Of a stretch of 8,161 nucleotides of DNA, positions 1 to 7,096 are shown piece by piece; within the stretch, counting starts at the first letter, position 1; each line of letters starts with the position of its first letter. The stretch covers positions 1-8,161 of the forward strand of contig QQUB01000633.1 of assembly GCA_008501835.1 (NCBI GenBank). Direction: 5' to 3'. Both the position numbers and the translations under genes were made by a program. The stretch comes from Bacteroidota bacterium (GTDB taxonomy: Bacteria > Bacteroidota > Bacteroidia > Chitinophagales > Saprospiraceae). The notes under the pieces are model-generated. The model ran no database searches. It had not been told where the DNA came from and saw nothing but the letters and a program-made list of their open reading frames with translations.

Positions 1-424
1 CGGAAAAATGATTTTGCAATAAAAATGGAATCTATGAATAGAAACTTTTTTTCATCCATCCATTTTTCCTTTCCATCCAATTTTACCTTTGAGTATGGAA
101 TAAAATTGCGCTTTTTTCAAGATTATCCAATTAAATGTAATTACATCTTCATAGATGTTTTCAAAGATAAAAATAATTCAGGGAGAAAATGGACTCCGCG
201 CAGCTAATAATGAGGTTTTGTCGTTGTATAGAAAGAGGCGAAATAAAAGTAGCATCGTGAAGCTTAATATCTCCAAAATAATTAATTTCGCCCCGGTTTT
301 TTGTTACCCTCTTCGCTTTCTTTCGTCATAAATTGGCAATAAAGGCGCAAAGCATATCGTTTCTCGTCTTATTTATATATTGTATCTAATTATTTGAAAT
401 ATTAAAAAACCACAAATTTTAATT
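1..424. other. AT-rich intergenic region with no convincing gene
   Basis: I see no supported gene here. A 60-codon open frame at 25-207 is low-complexity, rich in Phe, Asn and Ser, has no recognisable motif and is best taken as chance. An 8-bp inverted repeat, GGCGAAAT at 237-244 and ATTTCGCC at 285-292, encloses about 40 bases and is followed by six Ts at 297-302. It could be a poor terminator for a gene left of the window, but the loop is long and I am not confident. The last 60 bases before the lipoprotein start are very AT-rich; ATTATTTG at 389-396 is only an approximate Bacteroidota -7 box (TAnnTTTG), so the promoter of the next gene is not fixed. Confidence 0.5.
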
Positions 425-1324
425 ATGCAAAAATCATTCATCAAATTTGCATTCGTTGCTATGGTGCTTTCCGTATTTACTTTCACAGCTTGTGTGGAAG
501 ATGAAACACCTACAGACCCTACCGGACCATCAATCAGTTTTGTAAGTGAAGCTGGATATCTCGATGGAGATGCTGAACTTCAGGCTGGCGAAACTTTTAG
601 TGTAAAAGTAACTCTTGAACAAGGAGATGAAGCTTTGAAAAGCCTTACACTCTGGGCAGGCGCTGATCAATTGGCAGTAACTGATTTTGTCATTGCTGGC
701 GAAACTTCCAACAATCCTTTCCTGATCGTTGGTGCTGGTACTTCAGTGACTTATGACATTACCGTTCAGGCTAAAGATGAAGTTGGAAGTGTAACTACTT
801 ATGCTTTTGAAGTAGGTGACGATGCTTCCAGAACAGCTGAGGTTTCCCTGGCTATCACCATCGTTGCTCCTCCGACTACTCCGATCAATGCAGAATACAC
901 TGCAGTGGTATTGAACAATGCTGACGGACCAGACTTTGGTAGTCTTGATCTTGAAACAGGAATGGCTGTATCTTCTTCAGGTGCTGACGGAGATATTCAG
1001 GATAAAGGAATTGACCTGGGACAACCTATTCCATCAAACTGGTACCAGCAGATCTATCCTAAGAATGGTGCTACCATGAGAATTCCTGACGCAGGTCAGG
1101 TAGAAAACTTCTCTTTTGAGAATGCAAATACAAGAGAAATGCTCGCGGCTGCATGGGACACTGGTGCTGATGCTGCTGAAACAGGAGTACTTGCCGTAGG
1201 TGATTTGTTCATGATCCTGATCGATGAAGATTACTACCTCGTAGAGATTGGTGATATCTATGTTGATCCAGCTGCCAATGGTGACTACTACGAATTGAAC
1301 ATCAAAGGAAGCAGAAAAGAGTAA
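425..1324 (+). CDS. Putative outer-membrane or surface lipoprotein with Ig-like N-terminal domain, function unknown
   Basis: This encodes a 299-residue exported lipoprotein. The N-terminus has a short basic region (K3, K7), a hydrophobic stretch (about residues 8-20) and a lipobox FTAC ending at Cys23, the expected site of lipid attachment. Residues 24-27 (VEDE) are acidic just after the cysteine, as in the surface-export signal described for Bacteroidota lipoproteins, so display on the cell surface is plausible. A Pro/Thr linker (27-34) leads to a beta-rich segment, about residues 35-148, resembling an Ig-like fold. A second domain, about 155-299, starts after a proline-rich hinge (PPTTP) and ends in beta strands (GDLFMILIDEDYYLVEIGD). 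The layout faintly recalls HmuY-like lipoproteins, but I cannot confirm that. The protein is acidic and poor in Arg. It starts at the ATG directly ahead of the signal peptide, has no Shine-Dalgarno sequence, and is probably monocistronic because a strong terminator follows. No enzymatic motif is visible. Confidence 0.85.
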   Translation: MQKSFIKFAFVAMVLSVFTFTACVEDETPTDPTGPSISFVSEAGYLDGDAELQAGETFSVKVTLEQGDEALKSLTLWAGADQLAVTDFVIAGETSNNPFLIVGAGTSVTYDITVQAKDEVGSVTTYAFEVGDDASRTAEVSLAITIVAPPTTPINAEYTAVVLNNADGPDFGSLDLETGMAVSSSGADGDIQDKGIDLGQPIPSNWYQQIYPKNGATMRIPDAGQVENFSFENANTREMLAAAWDTGADAAETGVLAVGDLFMILIDEDYYLVEIGDIYVDPAANGDYYELNIKGSRKE

Positions 1325-1343
1325 CCTTTTCTTCCTGAAAAAT

Positions 1344-1381
1344 AAAAAAAGGGGCCGGAGTAATTTCCGGTCCCTTTTTTT
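1344..1381 (+). terminator. Intrinsic terminator after the lipoprotein gene
   Basis: An A-tract (1344-1350) precedes GGGGCCGG (1351-1358), an 8-base loop, then CCGGTCCC (1367-1374) and seven Ts (1375-1381). The stem is 8 bp with one G-U pair and extends through A-T pairs to about 15 bp. It lies 20 bases after the lipoprotein stop codon. The A-tract on the left could make it work in both directions, but no opposing gene ends here. Confidence 0.93.
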
Positions 1382-1414
1382 ATGCGGGGCTACGAATAAC
1401 AGCCGCTTTATTTG

Positions 1415-1422
1415 TACTTTTG
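1415..1422 (+). promoter_or_regulatory. Candidate Bacteroidota -7 promoter element
   Basis: TACTTTTG matches the Bacteroidota -7 consensus TAnnTTTG exactly and lies 58 bases before the next gene's start. No TTTG is found at the matching upstream distance (about 19-21 bases), so this is a half-match. The 10-mer TACTTTTGCA recurs in the metX promoter. Initiation would be expected near 1428-1432, at the left edge of the palindrome that follows. Confidence 0.5.
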
Positions 1423-1430
1423 CAGGAACA

Positions 1431-1463
1431 AGACCTCCGAGGTTTTTAAAACCTCGGAGGTCT
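1431..1463. repeat. Perfect 16-bp palindrome with 1-base centre
   Basis: AGACCTCCGAGGTTTT (1431-1446) is followed by a single T and then its exact reverse complement (1448-1463). There is no T-tract on either side, so it is not an ordinary terminator. It lies 16 bases upstream of the next start codon, in the presumed 5' leader. Such perfect short palindromes between genes are typical of dispersed REP-like elements; that this one is repeated elsewhere in the genome is inference, since only one copy is present here. Confidence 0.8.
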
Positions 1464-1479
1464 GTAAAAGAATTAACCT

Positions 1480-2064
1480 ATGATGATGAAAAGGCTCCTC
1501 GTTTTAGCGCTTCTTTTTGTTTTGGGATATTATCCTGCCTTCTCCCAATGTGAGATCGTAATTGATTCAGTTGATGAATTCGATAGTACAAGGATCGTTT
1601 CTGCCCAGGTCGTTTCTTTCGGATATTTGATTCCCAGTAATTTTGAAACTGTTGATGGCGCCTTGATGATTGAGGAAGCTAAAATGCTCTTTTCCTACAC
1701 GGAATCCGACAGTCTCAATGCCTTTATCATGACCATTGCTGTTCCTGAATACAAATTTCAAGCGGTGGAGAAAGGCTTTAATGTTTTGCTTAAGCTTTCT
1801 GATAGCACTTTAGTGGAATCAGTGTACAATGTTCCCGATAAAGGATTTTTTGATAAAAAGATCAACATGCGGGTTTACCAGCATGCCGTTATCATTCCTT
1901 TTGAGTTATTCTTCAGATTGACGAAAGCAAAGATCGAAAAGATGCGGATCGTTTATCCCAATCAAAAAAGGACTTTCCACCTTTCTGAAGAACAACAGGA
2001 TGCTATCCTGGAGGCGATCAGATGTGTTGGAGAGGCAGCTGGGTATTATCCGCTTCGGCCGTGA
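1480..2064 (+). CDS. Small secreted protein of unknown function
   Basis: I do not recognise this 194-residue protein. Residues 1-22 form a clear signal peptide: MMMKR, a hydrophobic core LLVLALLFVLG, then AFS before Gln23, a good signal peptidase I site. The Cys at 24 is preceded by Gln, so it is not a lipobox. The mature part has a predicted beta-rich pattern with alternating hydrophobics (about 25-165) and a short C-terminal helix (168-187). Only two cysteines (24 and 182) are present, which could pair in the periplasm, and there is no tryptophan. No catalytic motif or repeat is visible. Three consecutive in-frame ATG codons (1480, 1483, 1486) could each serve as start; the first is given and the choice hardly changes the signal peptide. 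The gene has its own candidate promoter, and its stop lies 5 bp from the stop of the convergent metallohydrolase gene. Confidence 0.85.
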   Translation: MMMKRLLVLALLFVLGYYPAFSQCEIVIDSVDEFDSTRIVSAQVVSFGYLIPSNFETVDGALMIEEAKMLFSYTESDSLNAFIMTIAVPEYKFQAVEKGFNVLLKLSDSTLVESVYNVPDKGFFDKKINMRVYQHAVIIPFELFFRLTKAKIEKMRIVYPNQKRTFHLSEEQQDAILEAIRCVGEAAGYYPLRP

Positions 2065-2069
2065 CCTGG

Positions 2070-4811
2070 TTATTCCACAATAATTTCATCTACAAAAATC
2101 CAGGCACCCTTATTACCTGAAGCACTATGCCATTCAGGTAAAACATCAATTGGTGCCGCCACCACTTTAATGTATCTAACCTTAAGAGGCAAAAACGAAT
2201 TAGTGAAGTCCTTGGTTTGGGCCTGAGCCAATTTACGTTCAGCACTAACTTTGATCTCGGATACCTGATGATAATCTGTACCATTGAAGGAAACAAAAAA
2301 CTGGATTTTCTTCGGGAAAAAGATCCAGGACCCCTGATCCGCCAGAGTGCTCAGGGTGATTTGGCTAACCTTTTGTTTTTTCCCCAGATCGATGATTACT
2401 TCCATGGGTTGCCCGGTCCAGCCCTGCCAAAGTTGGTTGTGCCAGTTGGTTGACGATTTGAGTCCGTCTGTCAGGGCTATTCCATGACCATGGTATTTAT
2501 CGCTGTATTGGGTGAGATAGGTAACCGTTTTATCCTTTGCGAGGTGGTTCACTTCCGTAAATTTTTCTTCCGGGTCCAGTAGCAGTTTGGATTCGACTGG
2601 CAAAAATGATATAACGGACCCTTCCAGGTTTTCCATTTGAATTTCAATAGTATTGAGGCCTTTTTGCACAATAACCGTTATCTCACTCAATTCAAAGCCT
2701 TCTGACATATTTGGGTTCGTAATGGTAGTTCCCATAATTCCCTGAGTTTTAGTTGAGGCCTTGCGGTTGGTTTTTAAATAACATGTTATCATGCCGGTCT
2801 TCCTTGCATAAACAGTTGTTCTTAAAATCGCCTTGTTTGCCTTTTTCACTGCAGGGTGCTTTCCGGGATAAAAGAACCCATTTTTATTCATTTTTAGCGT
2901 GTGCCATTTATCATCTTTGGATTCCGGGTGTTCATATTGAATTTCAATGGTTTTAGTTGTGGCTCCAGAGTGGATAAAGGCAAATTGCTTTTCAAGGGAA
3001 TTCAGTACCTCATCTAAATATATTTCTTCTTTTTTCTTGAATTGCTGAAATCGATTGTCGCTTTCCGGAAATAGGATCGTCTTTTCAAGTGATACTTCAA
3101 TCAAAGGTATATTTTCTCTTTTTTGCCAGTCTTTTAATAGTTTTTTTGCCCGTTTATGATTTACTTTTGATAATTCCTGAAATAACATCAATTGTTGGTC
3201 TATTTCAGCCGCTTCAAGGTATGTTTTAGACAGGTTGATAGCAAAGGTCATGTCTTCAGTGAACCAATGGTTAAAAGCAAATGGAATAGCTTCAGGCTTT
3301 TGTTTAAACCATGTTAAATAGGAATTTACATTTTGTTCCAGATCGGCAATGGTATTAAGGCTTTGATCTTTGATACTGGTAATTTTTTCATCTCCATCTG
3401 CATCAATCCAAATCGGGTTGGTAAAACCTAAGGGATTAATGGCCTTTTCCTCTGTTCCTACCATAGGAAACATAGGCTCATCTCCATAAGCAATCAACAG
3501 ATACCAGCTGTCCTTTTCTGGATTAATTTGAATGAAAGTATCCAGTCTCACAGGGTTGGTTGACTTGGGTATTTCAAATGTTTGTTCCACCACTCCGTTG
3601 CGGATAAGCTCTGCCTTATTACAGGAAACCCAGGAAGCGGCCTGGACCTTTAACTGCAGTTTTACAGGTTTTGAGTTGGAATAAACCGTGCTTCCCGGAC
3701 CAAAGTTTCCATTAGCTTTAATTTCCGTCAACAGTCCGCAGGCCACATTAACTTTTCCTTTCCGGACATTTTCTGACAATTCCGCTTCGTCAATTTCACT
3801 GATCTCATCCGTTGAACTGGCAATATAATTCCTCGGTACTGCTGCAATGGAAGCTGTAACCGTGTGGCTATCCGAATTACCCACACCACAAATCCGTTTA
3901 TTTTGGTTCAGCATATTAAACCAATCCCGTTTTACGGAATATTTATTATCCGGAGCTTTTATCCACCCCAGCTGATAATTCTCATTGAGTACCTCAATGG
4001 CGTCAAAATCCCAGCTCCATTTATCTCCGGTAATATTTCCAAACCAGGGCTCAAGTTCATTGATGTTGAAGAAATCTGTCGATGACCAGCGCGGATGATT
4101 GATCTGGACCGTAATTGGTTTGGGAGCTATAGCTCTAAGGTGGTCGAATAACTCCTGTCCGTCCTTAATGTTATGGTCAGCTACTTCAGACCCGGCCTCA
4201 AGGGGGTAAGTATTGAAATGACCGATTTGTGTACTCACCTCATTGGAAACGGTTGTTGCCATTTTTCCTTCCAGGCCCGTTTTTTTCAGATAAGGGATAT
4301 AATCGGTCAGATAATTGTGGTCCGTAGCGACGGCCCATTCGAGCCCTTCCGCAGCACAGGAGATCACTCTTTCTTCTATGGAGGCATCTCCATGGCCGGA
4401 ATTAGTTAAAGTATGCAGGTGCATATCACCGCAAACCATGCCACGGGTGTCGAGTTCTCTTTTGAGTTTTGCCTTAACAGAATATGTCTGTCCACCTTCA
4501 ATGGTAAGGTTATGGATATCAACATTATACTCCATTCCTCTTCCAAACCAGAATTCATAGGTTCCCGGGACAATTTCAAATGTCCCGGTACCATCAGCCG
4601 TATAAATGGTATTGTCCCGACAGGCAAATCGCAAGTCAGATTCTATGCCGTGGTTAAATGGGGCACCATTTTGTAGAATCACGAGTCTTGCAGGGATAAG
4701 TTCCTCAGTATCAAGGTCCATTATTTGAAATGTAATGGTCCCTTTTTCCTGAGCACTGCAAAGGGAAACAATCAGAATACAACAGGAAATGCTTAGCAAA
4801 AGCTTTTTCAT
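2070..4811 (-). CDS. Exported CehA/McbA-type PHP-domain metallohydrolase with C-terminal discoidin-like domain
   Basis: This 913-residue protein has a signal peptide (1-20, cleavage after CSA before Gln21). Residues about 24-118 resemble a carboxypeptidase-regulatory-like beta domain. The PHP-type hydrolase core, about 125-365, carries likely metal ligands in order: GDMHLHT (128-134, His131 and His133), ATDHN (162-166, Asp164 and His165), EVS with GHFN (Glu191, His198), NHPR (238-241, His239) and GNSDSH (311-316, Asp314 and His316). This pattern fits the CehA/McbA family, named after carbaryl hydrolase; the natural substrate is unknown, with hydrolysis of an ester, amide or phosphoester the likely reaction. 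A helical linker (about 485-610) and a beta segment (615-745) follow. The last 150 residues resemble an F5/8 type C (discoidin) domain: TDGLKSSTNW near 781, WQGWTGQPMEVIIDLGK near 795 and KGAWIFVDEI near 901. That tail recalls those of Bacteroidota beta-hexosaminidases and suggests carbohydrate binding. All metal ligands appear intact. It probably acts in the periplasm or at the surface. Confidence 0.9.
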   Translation of the reverse strand: MKKLLLSISCCILIVSLCSAQEKGTITFQIMDLDTEELIPARLVILQNGAPFNHGIESDLRFACRDNTIYTADGTGTFEIVPGTYEFWFGRGMEYNVDIHNLTIEGGQTYSVKAKLKRELDTRGMVCGDMHLHTLTNSGHGDASIEERVISCAAEGLEWAVATDHNYLTDYIPYLKKTGLEGKMATTVSNEVSTQIGHFNTYPLEAGSEVADHNIKDGQELFDHLRAIAPKPITVQINHPRWSSTDFFNINELEPWFGNITGDKWSWDFDAIEVLNENYQLGWIKAPDNKYSVKRDWFNMLNQNKRICGVGNSDSHTVTASIAAVPRNYIASSTDEISEIDEAELSENVRKGKVNVACGLLTEIKANGNFGPGSTVYSNSKPVKLQLKVQAASWVSCNKAELIRNGVVEQTFEIPKSTNPVRLDTFIQINPEKDSWYLLIAYGDEPMFPMVGTEEKAINPLGFTNPIWIDADGDEKITSIKDQSLNTIADLEQNVNSYLTWFKQKPEAIPFAFNHWFTEDMTFAINLSKTYLEAAEIDQQLMLFQELSKVNHKRAKKLLKDWQKRENIPLIEVSLEKTILFPESDNRFQQFKKKEEIYLDEVLNSLEKQFAFIHSGATTKTIEIQYEHPESKDDKWHTLKMNKNGFFYPGKHPAVKKANKAILRTTVYARKTGMITCYLKTNRKASTKTQGIMGTTITNPNMSEGFELSEITVIVQKGLNTIEIQMENLEGSVISFLPVESKLLLDPEEKFTEVNHLAKDKTVTYLTQYSDKYHGHGIALTDGLKSSTNWHNQLWQGWTGQPMEVIIDLGKKQKVSQITLSTLADQGSWIFFPKKIQFFVSFNGTDYHQVSEIKVSAERKLAQAQTKDFTNSFLPLKVRYIKVVAAPIDVLPEWHSASGNKGAWIFVDEIIVE

Positions 4812-4834
4812 GGTATGGAAAATTTATGGATACC

Positions 4835-4842
4835 CAAAACTA
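4835..4842 (-). promoter_or_regulatory. Candidate -7 promoter element for the metallohydrolase gene
   Basis: Read on the minus strand, TAGTTTTG matches TAnnTTTG exactly, 23 bases before the start codon at 4811. No TTTG is seen at the expected upstream spacing. If real, the 5' leader would be only about 15-20 bases and the gene would be transcribed separately from the HAD/SDR pair. Confidence 0.4.
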
Positions 4843-4882
4843 ATTACGTAAGGGTTTGAAGATAATAAGATTCTTTAAAATT

Positions 4883-4917
4883 CCGTCCACCGTGAGCCGT
4901 TTACCGTAGGCCGCTTA
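4883..4917. repeat. Tandem heptad array CCGTnnn, five units
   Basis: Five consecutive 7-bp units read CCGTCCA, CCGTGAG, CCGTTTA, CCGTAGG and CCGCTTA. The CCGT core is exact in four units and has one change in the fifth. The last three bases, TTA at 4915-4917, are also the stop codon of the HAD gene on the minus strand. The core is not self-complementary in one strand, so the array does not form a hairpin; it looks like a direct-repeat (iteron-like) element. Confidence 0.7.
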
Positions 4918-5520
4918 AAGTAGCCCTCTCTCTTCAAGCTGCCCCCTTAACCTTTCTGGGGAAGTAAATTGCCAGCCCTCGAGTCCAAGTTTTGTGGAAG
5001 CTTCGATATTGGCTTTATTGTCGTCAATGAATACAGCTTTGGAGCGATCGATATCGTAGCGGTCGAGTACCAGTTCGTAGATTTTGGGGTCAGGTTTTAC
5101 CAGTTTTTCTTCCCCGCTGACCAGGATGCCTTCGAACAGGCCGAGGAAATCATATTTTGCCTGAGCAATGGGGAAAGTTTCGGCAGACCAGTTGGTTAAA
5201 GCGATCAACCTTGCTTCTTTTTTTGCGTGTAATGTTTGAAGGATATCCACCGTGCCATGGATAGGACCTCCAAGCATTTCCACCCATCTTTTGTAAAAGG
5301 CCAGAATCTCATTTTCCCATTCGGGGTGTTTTTCTATCATAACCCGATTGCCTTCCGCAATAGGTCTCCCGGCATCCTGGGCTTTGTTCCATTCATCACC
5401 GCAAATTTCTGTCAGGAAATATTCCATTTTTTCCTCGTCATCGAAAATTTTACGAAATACGTACCGAGGGTTCCAGTCGATGAGCACGCCGCCAAGATCA
5501 AAAATTACCGTGTCTATCAT
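4915..5520 (-). CDS. HAD-superfamily hydrolase, subfamily IA phosphatase (YihX-like)
   Basis: The 201-residue protein is a complete cytoplasmic HAD hydrolase. Motif I is FDLGGVLIDWNP (7-18), with nucleophile Asp8; the usual second Asp is Gly10, as in YihX-type sugar phosphatases and the N-terminal phosphatase of soluble epoxide hydrolases. Residues about 16-88 form the helical cap. Motif II is LTNWS (108-112, Thr109), motif III is Lys142 in VKPDP, and motif IV is FIDDNKAN (164-171, Asp166 and Asp167). This is most consistent with hydrolysis of a small phosphorylated metabolite, perhaps a sugar phosphate; substrate cannot be read from sequence. The start ATG lies 2 bases after the stop codon of the SDR gene (TAA CA ATG), indicating one transcript and probably coupled translation. 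The length is normal for the family. No Shine-Dalgarno sequence is present. Confidence 0.92.
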   Translation of the reverse strand: MIDTVIFDLGGVLIDWNPRYVFRKIFDDEEKMEYFLTEICGDEWNKAQDAGRPIAEGNRVMIEKHPEWENEILAFYKRWVEMLGGPIHGTVDILQTLHAKKEARLIALTNWSAETFPIAQAKYDFLGLFEGILVSGEEKLVKPDPKIYELVLDRYDIDRSKAVFIDDNKANIEASTKLGLEGWQFTSPERLRGQLEERGLL

Positions 5521-5522
5521 TG

Positions 5523-6401
5523 TTATGTGTTTTTATTGGAATTAGCTAGTTCTTTTGCCAGGGTTTTTTTCATGCTTTTGTGGAATAAATTATCGATCCA
5601 GCGATCGGGTATTATTGGAAGTAATTTAAAAAACCACCTTCTGTCTGACAGCAGGTACCTGGTTTTTGGTTTGGACAGGGTGAGGCTTTTATAAATCAAT
5701 TGGGCAAGATTTTCAGCGGGCATAGCGGTTTTCTCCGTTCTTTCGATTCTGCGTTCCGTTTGTTTTAAAAAAGGAGCATATTCCGTTTCCAGTAATTCGG
5801 GATCTATTTGGGAGCTTTTCTTCCAGATAGGTGTTTTAATAGGCCCTGGCTGGACCAAAATGACTTTGATGCCGTGAAGTAATAATTCCCTTCTCAAACT
5901 GTCCGAAATAGCTTCCACAGCAAATTTTGAAGCAGCATATGGCCCCAGCAATGGCGTGGCTATGATTCCGGAAACGGAACCTATATTTATTATACGTCCC
6001 GGCGTATTGATGTATTTCTTTTTGTTCCCGCCAAGTAATGGTAAAAAGGTCTGCGTGACTCGCACCAAACCATTTACATTGACGTTCATTTGATATTCAA
6101 ATCTGTCGATGGAAAGATGTTGTAAAGGGCCGGCTACGGCAATTCCTGCGTTATTGATCAATCCAAAGAGACCGTGCTCCCCAACCAGATCCTCAACTTT
6201 ATGGAAACTTTGTGAAATAGATTGCTGGTCGGTTACATCAAAAACCACGCCCTTGAAATTTGGGCCTAATTCGGATTCTATCTTTGCAACTTCATTAGTT
6301 TTACGGACGCTGCCTATAACGCTAAATCCTTTGTCAATAAGAAATTTGGCGGTGGTGTAACCGATACCCGTAGAGGCTCCTGTTATTAAAATGTATTTCA
6401 T
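5523..6401 (-). CDS. Classical short-chain dehydrogenase/reductase (SDR)
   Basis: I place the start at 6401, giving 292 residues beginning MKYILITGASTGIG. The frame stays open to an ATG at 6473, but the extra 24 residues precede the Rossmann strand, look like no SDR extension and come from the arm of an inverted repeat. Motifs from the chosen start are: cofactor loop TGASTGIG (7-14), NNAG (83-86), catalytic Ser142 (IGSVSG), Tyr155 and Lys159 (YAASK), and PGPIKTPIW (185-193). Family knowledge says NAD(P)-dependent oxidation or reduction of a carbonyl or hydroxyl group; the C-terminal half with PGPIKT resembles retinol and 17-beta-hydroxysteroid dehydrogenase-like SDRs. In Bacteroidota the substrate is unknown. 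An Arg at 33 (SVRK) after the second strand favours NADP. It is the first gene of a two-gene unit with the HAD phosphatase. No signal peptide or membrane helix is evident. Confidence 0.93.
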   Translation of the reverse strand: MKYILITGASTGIGYTTAKFLIDKGFSVIGSVRKTNEVAKIESELGPNFKGVVFDVTDQQSISQSFHKVEDLVGEHGLFGLINNAGIAVAGPLQHLSIDRFEYQMNVNVNGLVRVTQTFLPLLGGNKKKYINTPGRIINIGSVSGIIATPLLGPYAASKFAVEAISDSLRRELLLHGIKVILVQPGPIKTPIWKKSSQIDPELLETEYAPFLKQTERRIERTEKTAMPAENLAQLIYKSLTLSKPKTRYLLSDRRWFFKLLPIIPDRWIDNLFHKSMKKTLAKELANSNKNT

Positions 6402-6410
6402 CTGTTCAAA

Positions 6411-6447
6411 AATTTTCTGGCGTAAAATATGCAGAAAATTCTCTGCA
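6411..6447 (-). promoter_or_regulatory. Overlapping alternative hairpins just upstream of the SDR start
   Basis: Two mutually exclusive stems are visible. AATTTTCTG (6411-6419) pairs with CAGAAAATT (6432-6440), 9 bp with a 12-base loop. TGCAGA (6430-6435) pairs with TCTGCA (6442-6447), 6 bp with a 6-base loop. They share 6432-6435. In the SDR transcript the first stem would end 9 bases before the start codon. A switch is possible but could be chance in AT-rich DNA. Confidence 0.35.
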
Positions 6448-6469
6448 CAGATGTAACCGCTTCGCTCTC

Positions 6470-6526
6470 CCATGATATTTATTAATCATACTCTTGTTCT
6501 AAATTTATGATTAATAAATATCATGG
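6470..6526. repeat. Perfect 21-bp inverted repeat with 15-base spacer
   Basis: The left arm at 6470-6490 starts CCATGATATTTATTAATC, and its exact reverse complement occupies 6506-6526; the spacer is 6491-6505. All 21 pairs match. There is no T-tract, so a standard terminator is unlikely. It lies about 70 bases upstream of the SDR start and outside any credible gene. It may be an operator, a cruciform-forming site or a remnant of a small mobile element; the sequence alone does not decide. Confidence 0.8.
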
Positions 6527-6668
6527 TCGTTTCATGAAAATGGGCTTTAATGGCCAGTTGGGTGAATGCAAGCAAAGGTAAAGGGCGGGTAAACAGCATC
6601 CAAATGAGCGGGAAGTAAAATTGAGTTTTTTTTGTTTTTCGTAAAAGTGATAAACTGGAAGTAGATTT

Positions 6669-6699
6669 TGCCGGCAGGAGGTATTTGATACCTACGGCA
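6669..6699. repeat. Compact intergenic palindrome
   Basis: An inner stem AGGTAT (6679-6684) with ATACCT (6688-6693) closes a TTG loop. An outer stem TGCCG (6669-6673) with CGGCA (6695-6699) flanks it, with an internal loop of five bases on the left and one on the right. It looks like a unit of a dispersed palindromic repeat; copy number elsewhere is unknown. Confidence 0.55.
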
Positions 6700-6719
6700 C
6701 CAGAGTTGAGGTTGCTCAT

Positions 6720-6880
6720 TTCGGGGGTTGCCGGGCTTTGGAACCTGACGGCTCCATCTTGATGGTAGGGGAATATATAAAGGCCGGAGCGTTAAGCGGA
6801 GGGCGCCGCAGGGACGAGGACAGCAAAGGATGGGAGCGATAGTGGACAGCCTGGCCCCGACACAAGGTGTACGGGGTGAT
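6720..6880. other. G+C-rich structured intergenic element
   Basis: This block is markedly richer in G and C than the AT-rich DNA on both sides, yet has no credible gene. It contains several stems: CCAT (6754-6757) with ATGG (6762-6765), GCGG (6796-6799) with CCGC (6806-6809), and the best one, CCCCG (6855-6859) with CGGGG (6872-6876) continued by ACAC (6860-6863) with GTGT (6867-6870), a 9-bp hairpin with one bulged A and a 3-base loop. GGACAGC occurs twice (6818-6824 and 6844-6850). It ends about 40 bases before the metX promoter. It may be a dispersed Bacteroidota repeat or a small structured RNA. From memory I associate strings such as GGGAGCGATAG with scattered intergenic elements in this phylum, but I could not check it. 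Confidence 0.5.
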
Positions 6881-6918
6881 GCATAATCTTAAAGAAAAGC
6901 TAAAAATTTTGTCCAAAC

Positions 6919-6949
6919 TTTGATTTTGTCGCAATTCGGAATACTTTTG
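6919..6949 (+). promoter_or_regulatory. Bacteroidota-type promoter of the riboswitch-metX transcript
   Basis: TTTG (6919-6922), a 19-base spacer and TACTTTTG (6942-6949) match the -33/-7 consensus of the Bacteroidota housekeeping sigma factor (TTTG, 19-21 bases, TAnnTTTG). Transcription should start near 6955-6959, about 25 bases before the aptamer. Confidence 0.8.
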
Positions 6950-6980
6950 CACCACTGAATTACTTTTTCATTGTTTTGAA

Positions 6981-7093
6981 AAATTGATTCTATAAAGAAG
7001 GGTGGAGAGAACAGGCTCTGTGAAACCCTGGCAACCTAATCTTATGAGAAAAAGGTGCCAATACCTGCCATTGTGGAATGATAAAATCAATTT
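6981..7093 (+). promoter_or_regulatory. SAM-I (S-box) riboswitch
   Basis: The aptamer binds S-adenosylmethionine and should repress metX when it is plentiful. Conserved blocks are GGGTGGAGAGAACAGG (7000-7015), TGAAACCCTGGCAACC (7021-7036, with the kink-turn and P2), AAGGTGCCAATACCTGCC (7052-7069, the P3/J3-4/P4 core) and GGAATGATAA (7075-7084). P1 is AAATTGATT (6981-6989) with AATCAATTT (7085-7093), nine perfect pairs, plus TAT (6991-6993) with ATA (7081-7083). CAGG (7012-7015) pairs with CCTG (7027-7030), and CCA (7068-7070) with TGG (7074-7076). P1 ends 3 bases before the metX start and there is no terminator hairpin or T-tract, so control is probably translational through access to the start. 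The downstream gene is a methionine-pathway enzyme, which agrees with the assignment. Confidence 0.95.
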
Positions 7094-7096
7094 GCT